Positions 17,324-25,216 are shown, numbered from the stretch's first letter. The stretch: DNA of 64,000 bases from JAZKID01 sp965247525 (GCA_965247525.1 OZ252015.1:744001-808000); one strand, 5' to 3'. The notes: a model not told the origin generated them from the sequence alone. Numbers and translations: made by a program.

Positions 17324-17446
17324 AATGACTTCCTTTAATGTTGTTGACCTCACCCCAGCAGAATATGAAGCCTGAACTTTTTGCAACTCTTCGCGTTGAT
17401 AAATGTCTGTTATTAAAAATTGAAAACTTTAACCAGGAGAACCCGT

Positions 17447-17830
17447 ATGGCAACGACAAGCACAATGCTTAAAGCTCTTTTAGGTCTAGCAGCGGTTGCT
17501 GGCTGGCAAAACCGTGACAAGATTGGCGAGCTAATTAACGGTATGGGTGGGGCAACGACCGGCGCCAATGACAATCCCAAAGGCGGGCTTCGTGACCTTA
17601 TCGATTCTTTCCGCCAAGGTGGTCTTGGACATCTGGCAGACAGCTGGATTGGAACGGGGCAAAACTTGCCAGCCAGCGAACCTGATGTTGCAAAAGCTTT
17701 GACCCCTCAGTTGATTGACGATCTTGTACAACAAACGGGTTTGCCGCGTGACGAGCTTCTCAAAAGGCTTTCGTCAGTCCTTCCTGAAATTGTCGATAAG
17801 ATGACGCCACAAGGCAACTTGGCGGCATAA
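17447..17830 (+). CDS. YidB-like (DUF937) protein
   Basis: A 127-residue protein matching the YidB pattern: a Gly-rich region, FRQGGLGHLADSWIGTGQN near residues 55-75, then ALTPQLIDDLVQQTGLPRDELLKRLSSVLPEIVDKMTP. The conserved WIGxGxN and LPE..D..TP segments define this family, whose function is unknown. Start at 17447 has an AGGAG site seven bases upstream. Ended by the terminator at 17851. Confidence 0.9.
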   Translation: MATTSTMLKALLGLAAVAGWQNRDKIGELINGMGGATTGANDNPKGGLRDLIDSFRQGGLGHLADSWIGTGQNLPASEPDVAKALTPQLIDDLVQQTGLPRDELLKRLSSVLPEIVDKMTPQGNLAA

Positions 17831-17850
17831 ACCATTTCCAAGCTTGCATT

Positions 17851-17878
17851 AAAGGCGCCTGTCGGCGCCTTTTTTTTG
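17851..17878 (+). terminator. Rho-independent terminator after the YidB-like gene
   Basis: AAAGGCGCC-TGTC-GGCGCCTTT followed by a run of T. Confidence 0.92.
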
Positions 17879-18034
17879 GGGCAAACTCAAGCCGCGCTGT
17901 TGTTGAGATCAATAAGCTCTAACGACATCTCAAATTTTTACGGGCACCATAGCAACATTAGAATTTTTCGTGCTGCTATTCTGGCTTCAACTTTTTTCAT
18001 TGGTTGCCCTATCGGCTTTTGTCACAAGGCTCAG

Positions 18035-18068
18035 GTTTCACCATGCCAAGCGGCATGGGCCGTGAAAC
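18035..18068. other. Hairpin in the gap before the first OMP gene
   Basis: GTTTCAC (18035-18041) pairs with GTGAAAC (18062-18068) and CATGCC (18042-18047) with GGCATG (18052-18057), loop AAGC, with a four-base bulge. An AGGAGG follows at 18069 but no convincing ORF. The 17879-18212 gap otherwise holds only the terminator at 18116; its purpose is unknown. Confidence 0.5.
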
Positions 18069-18115
18069 AGGAGGACTAAATTTCTAATTTATTCTTTCTG
18101 TTGCTAGCTTTTGAG

Positions 18116-18139
18116 ACGGCGCTTTCGGGCGCCGTTTTT
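18116..18139 (+). terminator. Terminator upstream of the first OMP gene
   Basis: ACGGCGC-TTTCGG-GCGCCGT then T residues. The 20-base core is identical to that of the terminator at 19007. It implies that a transcript ends here although no gene precedes it within 280 bp. Confidence 0.8.
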
Positions 18140-18212
18140 ATGTTTTGCAGCAAATAACAGTTGTAAATCGGGCTAATGGCCCCTAAAGACGCTCAGGGAT
18201 TTTTCTGAGGGG

Positions 18213-18980
18213 ATGAAGATGACATCAGGTTTTTTACGTGCCGCTGCAATTTCGGCTGTGCTTTTTTCAGCTTCTTTGCCGGCTCTTGCAGCAGGTTCTG
18301 GGCCTTATATCGGCGCGCGCGGCGGCTTGAATTTTCAGTCCGGCACGTCGTCTTTTAACGACACAGTGGTGACCGGTCTGCCGCCAATCATTTTCACATC
18401 GACAGTTACCGCGACATCCGTAGACACAGACACAGGCTTTAACGCGAGTTTTATTGGCGGTTACAGTTTTGGAAATCTTGGAATGTTTTCGCCGCGTTTT
18501 GAAGCTGAATTTGGCTATCTTTCAAATAATGCCGATACCAGCAATTCAAATGTTGTCTCAACTTTCGTTTTCTTCGGCCCGCCAATTATCACGACCACAA
18601 ACTCGACCAATGACGACACCAATGGCGAATTCAATGCGCGTTATGGCCTTGCATCCATTTTGCTGGACATTCCTGTCGGCGGCCCTTTCACGCCCTTTAT
18701 CGGCGGCGGCGTTGGTTACGCCAATACGCGCTTCAACAATATCACACCGCAGACAGGCGCAAGCGTGGGCAATGTTTCAGCGAATGGCGAAGACACGGTG
18801 TTCGCATGGAGCCTGACAGCGGGCGCATCTTATGCGCTCACAAAAAACATTTCGCTGGATCTGTCTTATCGTTATCTGCGCTTTGATTCCATCGAAACGG
18901 GTTCGACAAACAACACCAGCATCAACACCAATGATGTCGACAACCATCAGGTCAATATTGGCGTGCGCTATAATTTTTAA
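18213..18980 (+). CDS. Outer-membrane beta-barrel protein (Omp25/porin-like)
   Basis: A 255-residue exported protein. The signal peptide ends near ALAAG; the mature part alternates polar and hydrophobic residues, with GPYIGARGGLNF at the start and the C-terminal RYLRFD and VNIGVRYNF, ending in Phe as barrel proteins do. Such 8-strand barrels are abundant in alphaproteobacterial outer membranes and help envelope stability. It is a paralogue of the gene at 19795: both share MFSPR-EAE-GYLSNN, a G-ASxLLDIP-like segment and PFIGGGVGYAN. Followed by its own terminator. Confidence 0.9.
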   Translation: MKMTSGFLRAAAISAVLFSASLPALAAGSGPYIGARGGLNFQSGTSSFNDTVVTGLPPIIFTSTVTATSVDTDTGFNASFIGGYSFGNLGMFSPRFEAEFGYLSNNADTSNSNVVSTFVFFGPPIITTTNSTNDDTNGEFNARYGLASILLDIPVGGPFTPFIGGGVGYANTRFNNITPQTGASVGNVSANGEDTVFAWSLTAGASYALTKNISLDLSYRYLRFDSIETGSTNNTSINTNDVDNHQVNIGVRYNF

Positions 18981-19006
18981 ATACGATCACCACTCTCTAC
19001 TTACAA

Positions 19007-19033
19007 ACGGCGCTTTCGGGCGCCGTTTTTTTT
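19007..19033 (+). terminator. Terminator after the first OMP gene
   Basis: ACGGCGC-TTTCGG-GCGCCGT followed by eight T residues, 26 bp after the stop codon. Confidence 0.92.
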
Positions 19034-19229
19034 GGATGAAATATTTTAGCGAGCGTACAGCCTGCTTTTCATAAAAGTTGGTTTTCTGATTGTTTGAAAC
19101 TGCCTCTGCACGCTTCGCCAGAAGGCGCAAGCCGTTAACAAAACTTAATTTTTACGACATTGTTAAACCATTGAAATATAACAATAAAATAAAGAAAAAA
19201 AATTTTAATTTTGTTTCGCTTTTTAAGTG

Positions 19230-19354
19230 GACAGGCGCGCCAAATCCCCCTTTAAAGGAGGCGCTTGCGGGCGTCGCTTCCCGTCAGCCACAAACACTCT
19301 TCCTCTCCAGGGTAAGTGTTAGCCTGAGGCCCGCAGAGCCTCGGGCTTTTTTTT
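19230..19354 (+). ncRNA. Candidate small regulatory RNA between the two OMP genes
   Basis: The 760-bp gap between the OMP genes has no credible ORF but holds a typical sRNA 3' half: stem AACACT/AGTGTT (19293-19320) with a pyrimidine-rich loop containing TTCCTCTCC, which could pair with ribosome-binding sites, then a strong terminator GCCTGAGGC-CCGCAGA-GCCTCGGGC (19322-19346) and eight T. The 5' end is a guess; AT-rich DNA at 19140-19210 may hold the promoter. Alphaproteobacterial sRNAs with anti-Shine-Dalgarno loops are known, and OMP mRNAs are common targets, but the target here is inference. I see nothing in 19355-19794 except the OMP leader. Confidence 0.4.
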
Positions 19355-19794
19355 ATTCATATTTCAAGGTGCGATTCGATGGGCACGCATGCCATTAGGC
19401 ATTTTTCGCTCTTTAATGCGTTCTCTGGCAGAAATTCTTGAACAAAGCGGTCAATGTTTTCCAAGCCGATTCTGCGTGCCATCAAAAATCTTTTTCAAAG
19501 TCAGGGAACAAATCGCCCGTTTTCCCCAGCCGTTTCTTAACGAGGCGTTAAAATTTACCCTTTCTTCACCATGCCAGTTAAGCGACCGGCGTGTGAAAAC
19601 CCCTGAAAATGAAGGCTTTAGTAAACGCCAGGTTAACAACTGTGGCCGATAAACCACACGCATTTGAGAAGTCGCGTTAAGGCGTCGCTTTGCCTTGCTC
19701 TTCAAGGTGAGCAGTGTAAATACATTCTGGTCTGCTCTAGGACGGGCCGCTCTGGTTCGTTTCCAAGCAAAATTCTAACTGAGGTAATACACAC

Positions 19795-20559
19795 ATGAAA
19801 ATCGCAAAACTCCTTTGCGGCGTTGCATTCGGCGGCTTCCTGGCTTCCAACGCAATGGCTGCTGACCTTCTTTACAGCCAGCCAGCTCCATCTGCTCCGC
19901 TCGCATACGGCGGACCATATGTCGGCATTAAAGGCGGCGTAAACTTTGACGGTTCAGACCTGACATATGCAGATACTGCAAGTGCAAACGCTGGTGCTGC
20001 ATTCACAGACATCTCACGCAACACAGGCTTTGATGTTGGTGTTGTTGCTGGTTACGCTTTCGGCTCACGTTTTGGCATGTTCTCGCCACGCCTTGAAGCT
20101 GAATATGGCTACCTGTCAAACAATGTTGATAACCTAAGCAATTCAAACGGTACAGTTGCTGGTACAACAACTGGTGCCAGTGCAGATGGCGAAATCAACG
20201 CGTCATATGGCTTGGTTAACCTGTTGCTTGACATTCCATTGGGCTACGGCCTGACACCGTTCATCGGTGGTGGTGTTGGTTACGCGAATGTTCGTTTGGA
20301 CAACGTTACAGCAACATCGATCGGTACTGGCGGCGCTGGCTTTACACCAGGTCAAGTTGCCTTTGACGACGAAGATACAAGCTTTGCTTACAGCCTCACA
20401 GCCGGTGTGTCATATGACATCAGCCGCAACGTGACACTGGAAGTTGCATACCGTTATTTGGACTTTACAAATGTTCAGATTCAGGATGCAAACGGCAACC
20501 GTACAGACGACAATATCGACAACCACCAGATCAACGTTGGTCTTCGCGTTCACCTCTAA
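19795..20559 (+). CDS. Outer-membrane beta-barrel protein (Omp25/porin-like), second copy
   Basis: A 254-residue paralogue of the preceding barrel protein. The signal peptide ends AMAAD; the mature protein starts with a short linker and PYVGIKGGVNFDGSDL, and ends VGLRVHL. Shared segments with the 18213 protein cover the whole barrel (FGMFSPRLEAEYGYLSNN, LLLDIPLGYGLTPFIGGGVGYAN, YRYLDF). Codons are uniformly of a well-expressed type with a long leader and a strong terminator, suggesting an abundant protein. Ribosome-binding site GAGG at nine bases before the ATG. Confidence 0.92.
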   Translation: MKIAKLLCGVAFGGFLASNAMAADLLYSQPAPSAPLAYGGPYVGIKGGVNFDGSDLTYADTASANAGAAFTDISRNTGFDVGVVAGYAFGSRFGMFSPRLEAEYGYLSNNVDNLSNSNGTVAGTTTGASADGEINASYGLVNLLLDIPLGYGLTPFIGGGVGYANVRLDNVTATSIGTGGAGFTPGQVAFDDEDTSFAYSLTAGVSYDISRNVTLEVAYRYLDFTNVQIQDANGNRTDDNIDNHQINVGLRVHL

Positions 20560-20584
20560 GCTTTGGGGTTAAACCCGAAACGGA

Positions 20585-20611
20585 AAAACCCCGCTTATGC
20601 GGGGTTTTTTT
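20585..20611 (+). terminator. Terminator after the second OMP gene
   Basis: AAAACCCCGC-TTAT-GCGGGGTTTT followed by T residues; 25 bp after the stop codon. Confidence 0.95.
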
Positions 20612-20619
20612 ATGTGCTT

Positions 20620-20708
20620 CGTCATTGCAAAGAGCCGCGCCCGAGGCAATCTATTCTGAAATTTTCAAAACCGTAGAATTGATTGCTTCGCTGCGCTCGC
20701 AAAGACGA
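20620..20708. repeat. Palindromic repeat element 1 of the array
   Basis: Left arm CGTCATTGC...GGCAATCTATTCT (20620-20657) and right arm AGAATTGATTGCTTCGC...AAAGACGA (20675-20708) are inverted copies of each other around an A/T-rich loop. The 48 bases 20661-20708 recur exactly at 21191-21238 in element 3. Confidence 0.93.
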
Positions 20709-20728
20709 CAATACCTTAAAACCCTAAT

Positions 20729-21122
20729 CGTCATTGCGCGGGAGCGGCAGCGACCAAAGCAATCTATTCTGAAATCTTTGGAAAGCCCATGAAGCAGCCT
20801 TGCGTCTATTTCATTGTCAGTAAGAAACACGGCACAATTTACATTGGCGTGACCTCACATCTCCAGCGGCGCATTTACGAGCATCGCGAAGGCCTGACTG
20901 AAGGTTTTACAAAAAAATATGGCTGCAAATATCTGGTTTGGTATGAAATGCACGCGACGATGGACGCTGCCATTGCGCGCGAAAAAGCATTGAAAGGCAG
21001 TTCGCGCCTGCGCAAAATCAAGCTGATTGAAAAAGACAATCCAGATTGGCACGATTTGTATGGGACACTCGCGTGAAAATAATATGGATTGCTTCGGGTC
21101 TAACGACCACTCGCAATGACGA
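20729..21122. repeat. Palindromic repeat element 2, split by the GIY-YIG gene
   Basis: Left arm 20729-20770 (CGTCATTGCGCGGGAGCGGC...AAGCAATCTATTCT) and right arm 21084-21122 (ATGGATTGCTTCGGGTC...CTCGCAATGACGA) are inverted partners as in the other units, but 313 bp containing the whole GIY-YIG gene lie in place of the usual short loop. This looks like the coding, possibly autonomous, version of the repeat. Confidence 0.88.
20789..21076 (+). CDS. Small GIY-YIG nuclease located inside a palindromic repeat
   Basis: A 95-residue single-domain nuclease of the UPF0213/YhbQ-like kind. The GIY-YIG pair is CVYF at residues 5-8 and YIGV near 20-23; the catalytic Arg region is LQRRIYEH (about 26-33) and the metal-binding Glu is in AREKALKG (about 69-76). 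It should cut DNA, perhaps at a hairpin or a specific target. It starts 18 bp after the left arm of the repeat and stops 7 bp before the right arm, so the gene exactly occupies the hairpin loop position. No other gene belongs to this unit. The GTCATTGC-type repeats around it suggest a repeat family that moves or spreads with this nuclease; that role is inference. Confidence 0.88.
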   Translation: MKQPCVYFIVSKKHGTIYIGVTSHLQRRIYEHREGLTEGFTKKYGCKYLVWYEMHATMDAAIAREKALKGSSRLRKIKLIEKDNPDWHDLYGTLA

Positions 21123-21145
21123 TATGATGCTAAAATCCTAAAAAC

Positions 21146-21238
21146 CGTCATTGCGCGGGAGCGGGAGCGACCAAAGCAATCTATTATAAAATTTTCAAAA
21201 CCGTAGAATTGATTGCTTCGCTGCGCTCGCAAAGACGA
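21146..21238. repeat. Palindromic repeat element 3
   Basis: Left arm CGTCATTGCGCGGGAGCGGG...AAGCAATCTATTAT, then a loop and right arm identical to those of element 1 over 48 bases. It is separated from element 2 by a 23-bp linker that resembles the other linkers. Confidence 0.93.
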
Positions 21239-21259
21239 TAATACGTTAAAGCCCTAAGC

Positions 21260-21370
21260 CGTCATTGCGAAGAGCCGTTAAGGCTCGAAGCAATCTATTC
21301 TGAGACCGTTGAACGACTGTAGAATAGATTGCTTTGTCACTACGCTGCGCTTCGTTCCGCGCAATGACGA
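21260..21370. repeat. Palindromic repeat element 4
   Basis: Left arm CGTCATTGCGAAGAGCC...GAAGCAATCTATTCT and right arm AGAATAGATTGCTTTG...CGCAATGACGA; arms are longer and the interior differs from the other units (an inner GAGCCGTTAAGGCTC hairpin). Confidence 0.92.
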
Positions 21371-21389
21371 TTCAGAGTGTTCTTTATTC

Positions 21390-21429
21390 TCATTGCGCGG
21401 GAGCGGCAGCGACCAAAGCAATCTATTCT
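21390..21429. repeat. Palindromic repeat element 5, left half only
   Basis: TCATTGCGCGGGAGCGGC...AAGCAATCTATTCT, nearly identical to the left arm of element 2, without a right arm. It ends 55 bp before the broken SDR gene. Confidence 0.9.
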
Positions 21430-21483
21430 GATATCTTCAAAAAACACCACTGAACCTTATGCAATTTAGAAAGTTATATCCCC

Positions 21484-22175
21484 ATGCCAACAATTTTGAT
21501 TACCGGCGCCAATCGCGGGCTTGGGCTTGAATTTGTCCGTCAGTATGCAGCAGACGATTGGCGCGTGCTTGCCACCTGCCGCACGCCTGATGAGGCCAAT
21601 GAACTGAAGTCCATTTCAGGAGATGTCAGCCTTTACGCGCTCGACGTCAGCAAGATTGAGACATTTGGAAGCTTTGCCAAAACGGTCAATGAACCGCTTG
21701 ACGTTATAATTGCCAATGCCGGCGTTCCAATGCCGGCGTTTATGGCAGCAAAAATTCGAGCAACGAAATCGATGCCGCTGACATGCTGAACACGCTTCAG
21801 ATTAATACGGTTGCGCCTGTCGCACTTGCAGCTGCGCTACGCCCTCTTTTGGCCAAGGGGCAAGACAAAAAACTGGTCGCTATTTCCAGCCAGATGGGCA
21901 GCATCGCCGACAATACATCGGGTGGTAGTCTTGGCTACCGCACCTCGAAAGCGGCACTGAATGCCGCATGGCACACATTGGCCCATGATTTTAAATTGGA
22001 TGGTTTGATTGCCGTGACGCTTCACCCCGGCTGGGTGCAAACAGATATGGGCGGAGCGCAGGCCCCGATGAAAGCTGATAAAAGCATTCAAGGCATGCGT
22101 GCCGTGATCGCTTCACTTACGCCTGAAATGTCAGGCGGCTTTTATAATTTCAGCGGCAAGGTCGTGCCGTGGTAG
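21484..22175 (+). pseudogene. SDR-family oxidoreductase broken by a 14-bp tandem duplication
   Basis: Short-chain dehydrogenase/reductase of about 226 residues in its repaired form. The first frame (21484-21789) carries the cofactor motif TGANRGLG at residues 7-14 and the NAG motif; the second frame (about 21735-22175) carries the catalytic YRTSKAALN (YxxxK) with Ser upstream in ISSQMGS. The frames are broken because CCAATGCCGGCGTT at 21713-21726 is immediately repeated at 21727-21740. Removing one copy restores an open frame reading NAGVYGSKNSSNEIDAADM across the junction. The remainder of the gene is undamaged, so the event is recent, a sequencing artefact, or reversible. Substrate unknown; C-factor-like/sniffer-type SDRs have similar sequence. 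Confidence 0.9.
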
Positions 22176-22177
22176 AC

Positions 22178-22203
22178 AAAAAAAAGCGGCCGTAAAGGCC
22201 GCT
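22178..22203 (-). terminator. Terminator for the leftward 22224 gene
   Basis: AGCGGCC-GTAAA-GGCCGCT with an A run on its left, which is a T tract on the minus strand. Confidence 0.85.
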
Positions 22204-22223
22204 TATGATTTGTTTATAAGGAT

Positions 22224-22529
22224 TTAAGCTATATTGCCGCGTGAGACGAGTACATCAACCCATTTTTCGACATCGACAAAATACGGGTCACGTGGCTCAC
22301 TTGGTGATGGCCTGAATGTTGCGCCTGTGTAATCCCAGTTTTGGCCATCGCACTTTAATTTGCCGATCGCCTCTTCAGCATCGCTTATTGAGACAACATT
22401 TCCTTTGATTCCGACGCGCTCGAGAATATCACGTATTGCGGCGCGACGTGTGCCGTCGTCCAGGGCAGCGCCGAAGGTTGATGTGGTCGATGGGATGTTC
22501 AATTTGGAAGAGATGGCAGCGACAGACAT
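22224..22529 (-). CDS. Hypothetical protein, about 101 residues
   Basis: I do not recognise this protein. It is small and soluble, with a segment DDGTRRAAIRDILERVGIKGNVV followed by an acidic C-terminal region. The start at 22529 has an AAAGGAG site six bases upstream; the longer ORF start is not supported. Transcribed alone, with its own terminator, between the broken SDR gene and hisS. Confidence 0.7.
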   Translation of the reverse strand: MSVAAISSKLNIPSTTSTFGAALDDGTRRAAIRDILERVGIKGNVVSISDAEEAIGKLKCDGQNWDYTGATFRPSPSEPRDPYFVDVEKWVDVLVSRGNIA

Positions 22530-22604
22530 AACGTCTCCTTTATGATAAGAATATTTGATCAATATCATTAGATAGTATCATGGAAAAGACTTTTGTAAAT
22601 ACAA

Positions 22605-24074
22605 TTAACTCTTTTGTGGTGAGCTGATCGCACGCACTGTCTCAATCAACGAGGACAGTGGCACATTTACCTGCGCCGGCCGTTCTTCGCGCCATGTTTC
22701 ATTGTCTTTGATATCGGCAGCCAGTTTTGCGCCCAAAGCCAGATTTTTGATTTGCACTTCGCCCTTTTCGCGCTCGTCAGAGCCTTGAATGACCACACAA
22801 GGACTGCCGCGCTTGTCGGCATATTTCAGCTGCGCTTTCATGCCCCCCTGCCCGAGATAGACCTCTGCGGCAATTCCAGCGACGCGCAATGTTTTTGCCA
22901 TCGCAAAATAAGATGGGATCTGGTCCTGCTCCATGACACAGATGACAACAGGTGCCTGTGCCTGAACGGGGGTGCTGCGTTGTCGCAGAGCGGCCAGCAG
23001 GCGCGAAACGCCAATTGAAAACCCGGTTGCCGGCACAGGTTCGCCGCGAAAACGCGCCACAAGTCCGTCATAGCGTCCGCCGCCTGCCACCGAACCAAAC
23101 ACAACGTCGTCGCCCTTGTCGTTTTGCACGGGGAAATTCAGTACCGCTTCAAAAACAGCGCCGGTGTAATATTCAAGCCCGCGCACGATTGAAGGGTCGA
23201 GAGCGATGCGGTCGCTGCCATAGCCCGCATGTTTACAAAGGCTGATAATCTGTTTCAGTTCATCCAAAGCATTGGCGCTGACATGCTGCGCAAGCGCGTC
23301 CAGCGTGCCGGCATTGGTCGATGCGCCGGAGGTCAAAAGCGAAAGGATTTTTGTAATGTCGTTGTCGGCAAGGTCTGCGCCTTTGGTAAAATCGCCGCTT
23401 TCATCTTTGCGGCCTTTGCCAAGCAGCGCATGTACGCCTGACGCGCCAAGCCGGTCAAGCTTGTCAATGGCACGCATCACATGAAGGCGGCGCGCGGCAT
23501 TTTGTGCGCCGTCAAGCCCGATACCATCCATGACATCGTCAAGAATTTTCCGGTTGTTGATTTTGACGGTGTATTCACCGCGCTTGAGACCTACTGCTTC
23601 CATGACGTCGGCCATCATCATGCACATTTCTGCGTCTGCAGCGGGCGAACCTGCACCGACCGTATCCGCGTCAAATTGCAAAAACTGGCGGAAGCGTCCC
23701 GGGCCCGGCTTCTCATTGCGAAACACAGGCCCATAGCGATAAGAGCGATAGGGTTTTGGCAGTTTGTCGAAATACTCTGCGACATAGCGCGCCAATGGCG
23801 CAGTCAAATCATAGCGAAGGCTCATCCATTGCTCGTCATCATCCTGTAACGAAAAGACGCCCGCATTCGGCCTGTCCTGATCCGGCATAAATTTGCCCAA
23901 GGCATCGGTATATTCAAAAAACGGCGTTTCAAGCGGCATGAAGCCGTAAGCGCGGTAAACGGTTTTTACCGCCGCCTCGAGCTGCTCCAGCCGGTCGATA
24001 TCATCGACAGTCTGATCGGCGAAACCGCGCGGAAGGCGCGCTTTTAATTTATGCTCGGCCATAACAACTTTCAT
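22605..24074 (-). CDS. hisS: Histidyl-tRNA synthetase
   Basis: Class II synthetase of about 489 residues that charges tRNA-His. Motif 2 is visible in YRYGPVFRNEKPGPGRFRQFLQFDAD, the HisA-type motif in LEYYTG (RGLEYYTGAVFE), and motif 3 in GGGRYDGL...GFSIGVSRL. A C-terminal anticodon-binding domain follows (VVICVMEQDQIPSYF onwards). Slightly longer than E. coli HisRS (424), as in many alphaproteobacteria. Start uncertain: ATGs at 24074 (used) and 24062 both precede the conserved KARLPRGF; neither has a strong ribosome-binding site. Confidence 0.96.
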   Translation of the reverse strand: MKVVMAEHKLKARLPRGFADQTVDDIDRLEQLEAAVKTVYRAYGFMPLETPFFEYTDALGKFMPDQDRPNAGVFSLQDDDEQWMSLRYDLTAPLARYVAEYFDKLPKPYRSYRYGPVFRNEKPGPGRFRQFLQFDADTVGAGSPAADAEMCMMMADVMEAVGLKRGEYTVKINNRKILDDVMDGIGLDGAQNAARRLHVMRAIDKLDRLGASGVHALLGKGRKDESGDFTKGADLADNDITKILSLLTSGASTNAGTLDALAQHVSANALDELKQIISLCKHAGYGSDRIALDPSIVRGLEYYTGAVFEAVLNFPVQNDKGDDVVFGSVAGGGRYDGLVARFRGEPVPATGFSIGVSRLLAALRQRSTPVQAQAPVVICVMEQDQIPSYFAMAKTLRVAGIAAEVYLGQGGMKAQLKYADKRGSPCVVIQGSDEREKGEVQIKNLALGAKLAADIKDNETWREERPAQVNVPLSSLIETVRAISSPQKS

Positions 24075-24285
24075 TTGAATAAAACGTCTCTTGCATAAAG
24101 CGCATAGCAGTGCGCGCATGCAAGCCGTTTTGAGGTTTTGCTAACCATAGTGCAAGGCGCAAGGCCTGTAAGCCTCGCCATTCGGGCTTTATTCATGATT
24201 AAAGCTCAATAATCATTAAAGTTAAAAAGCGGCAGATCCAGCCGTTTGTCATGTTTTTGCGTCTTTGTATGAGTTTGGAGTTCAC

Positions 24286-25164
24286 ATGCCCTTTTCAAGC
24301 ATGAAAATGGCTCTTGCCGGAACGGCAACAGCCCTCGTTTTATCTCTCGCCGTCTCAGCCGCAGAGGCAAAGCCTTATCAGTATTCCGGTGCTGCAGCTT
24401 ATGCACAGCCAGCGGCGCAACCAACATATCGCACCGCGCGTGCAGCACCCAATGGCGTTCGCCTGAACATTCCCTGGCAGCAGTGGAGCAATGATGTTGA
24501 CCCGCAACCGAGCTATGCGCCTCAGGGTTATGCGCAGAACGCCGCACCGCGCTACAACAGCCAGCAATATGCAAGCTACGCCAATAACAGCGCGAGCTAT
24601 TATTACCCGCCAGAAACCTACAATGCCTACCGCCCGGGTCCGCAGCCACAGACGCAGGCAGCGCCTGCAAGCTGGCAGCCACCCGAGCCTTATGGAATGC
24701 CGCAGCCACGCGGCGGCATGGATCCGCGCTTCATGAAACAGGTTGTCGACTATCAGGGCCGCGAACGGCCAGGCACGCTGGTCATCGACACCAATCAGAA
24801 GTTTCTTTTTCTGGTTCAGGCCGGCGGACAGGCCATCCGCTATGGCATCGGTGTCGGCAAACCTGGCTTTGAATGGTCAGGTATTAAATCCATCACCCGC
24901 AAAGCGGAATGGCCAGACTGGACACCACCCGATGAGATGATCAAGCGCCGCCCGGACCTGCCACGCTTTATGCCTGGCGGCCCCGGTAACCCGCTTGGCG
25001 CGCGCGCCATGTATCTTGGTTCTTCAATGTACCGCATTCACGGCACGAACGAGCCACAAACTATTGGCAAGGCCGTTTCGTCAGGATGCATTCGCATGGT
25101 CAATGATGATGTGATGGATCTTTACAATCGTGTCAGGGTTGGCGCGAAGGTCATCGTCATCTGA
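24286..25164 (+). CDS. L,D-transpeptidase with proline/glutamine/tyrosine-rich linker
   Basis: A 292-residue exported enzyme. The signal peptide ends AEAKP; residues 30-145 are a low-complexity linker rich in Ala, Tyr, Pro and Gln; the YkuD domain follows with GVGKPGFEWSG, NPLGARAMYLGSS and the catalytic HGTNEPQTIGKAVSSGCIRM. It is a paralogue of the lipoprotein at 7498 but uses a long linker instead of a lipid anchor to cross the periplasm. GGAG lies five bases before the ATG. Followed by a strong terminator. Confidence 0.93.
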   Translation: MPFSSMKMALAGTATALVLSLAVSAAEAKPYQYSGAAAYAQPAAQPTYRTARAAPNGVRLNIPWQQWSNDVDPQPSYAPQGYAQNAAPRYNSQQYASYANNSASYYYPPETYNAYRPGPQPQTQAAPASWQPPEPYGMPQPRGGMDPRFMKQVVDYQGRERPGTLVIDTNQKFLFLVQAGGQAIRYGIGVGKPGFEWSGIKSITRKAEWPDWTPPDEMIKRRPDLPRFMPGGPGNPLGARAMYLGSSMYRIHGTNEPQTIGKAVSSGCIRMVNDDVMDLYNRVRVGAKVIVI

Positions 25165-25186
25165 AGTAACGCCAAGCATTTAATTC

Positions 25187-25216
25187 AAAAGCCGCCTAAT
25201 TTAGGCGGCTTTTTTA
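25187..25216 (+). terminator. Terminator after the third L,D-transpeptidase gene
   Basis: AAAAGCCGCCTA with its complement TAGGCGGCTTTT and trailing T residues. Confidence 0.93.

Noticed and set aside
17876..18079. A 67-residue ORF before the first OMP gene
   Set aside because: It starts inside the T tract of a terminator, has no ribosome-binding site and no recognisable sequence.
19137..19151. CtrA box before the candidate sRNA
   Set aside because: The two TTAA half-sites are separated by six bases, not seven.
19389..19705. ORFs on both strands in the gap before the second OMP gene
   Set aside because: Overlapping on opposite strands with random-looking composition and no start signals.
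20620..21429. CRISPR-like array
   Set aside because: Units are palindromic pairs of about 90-110 bp with similar linkers; there are no unique spacers of constant length and no cas genes.
21484..22175. Programmed frameshift in the SDR gene
   Set aside because: The shift is explained fully by a 14-bp tandem duplication; there is no slippery heptamer or stimulatory structure.
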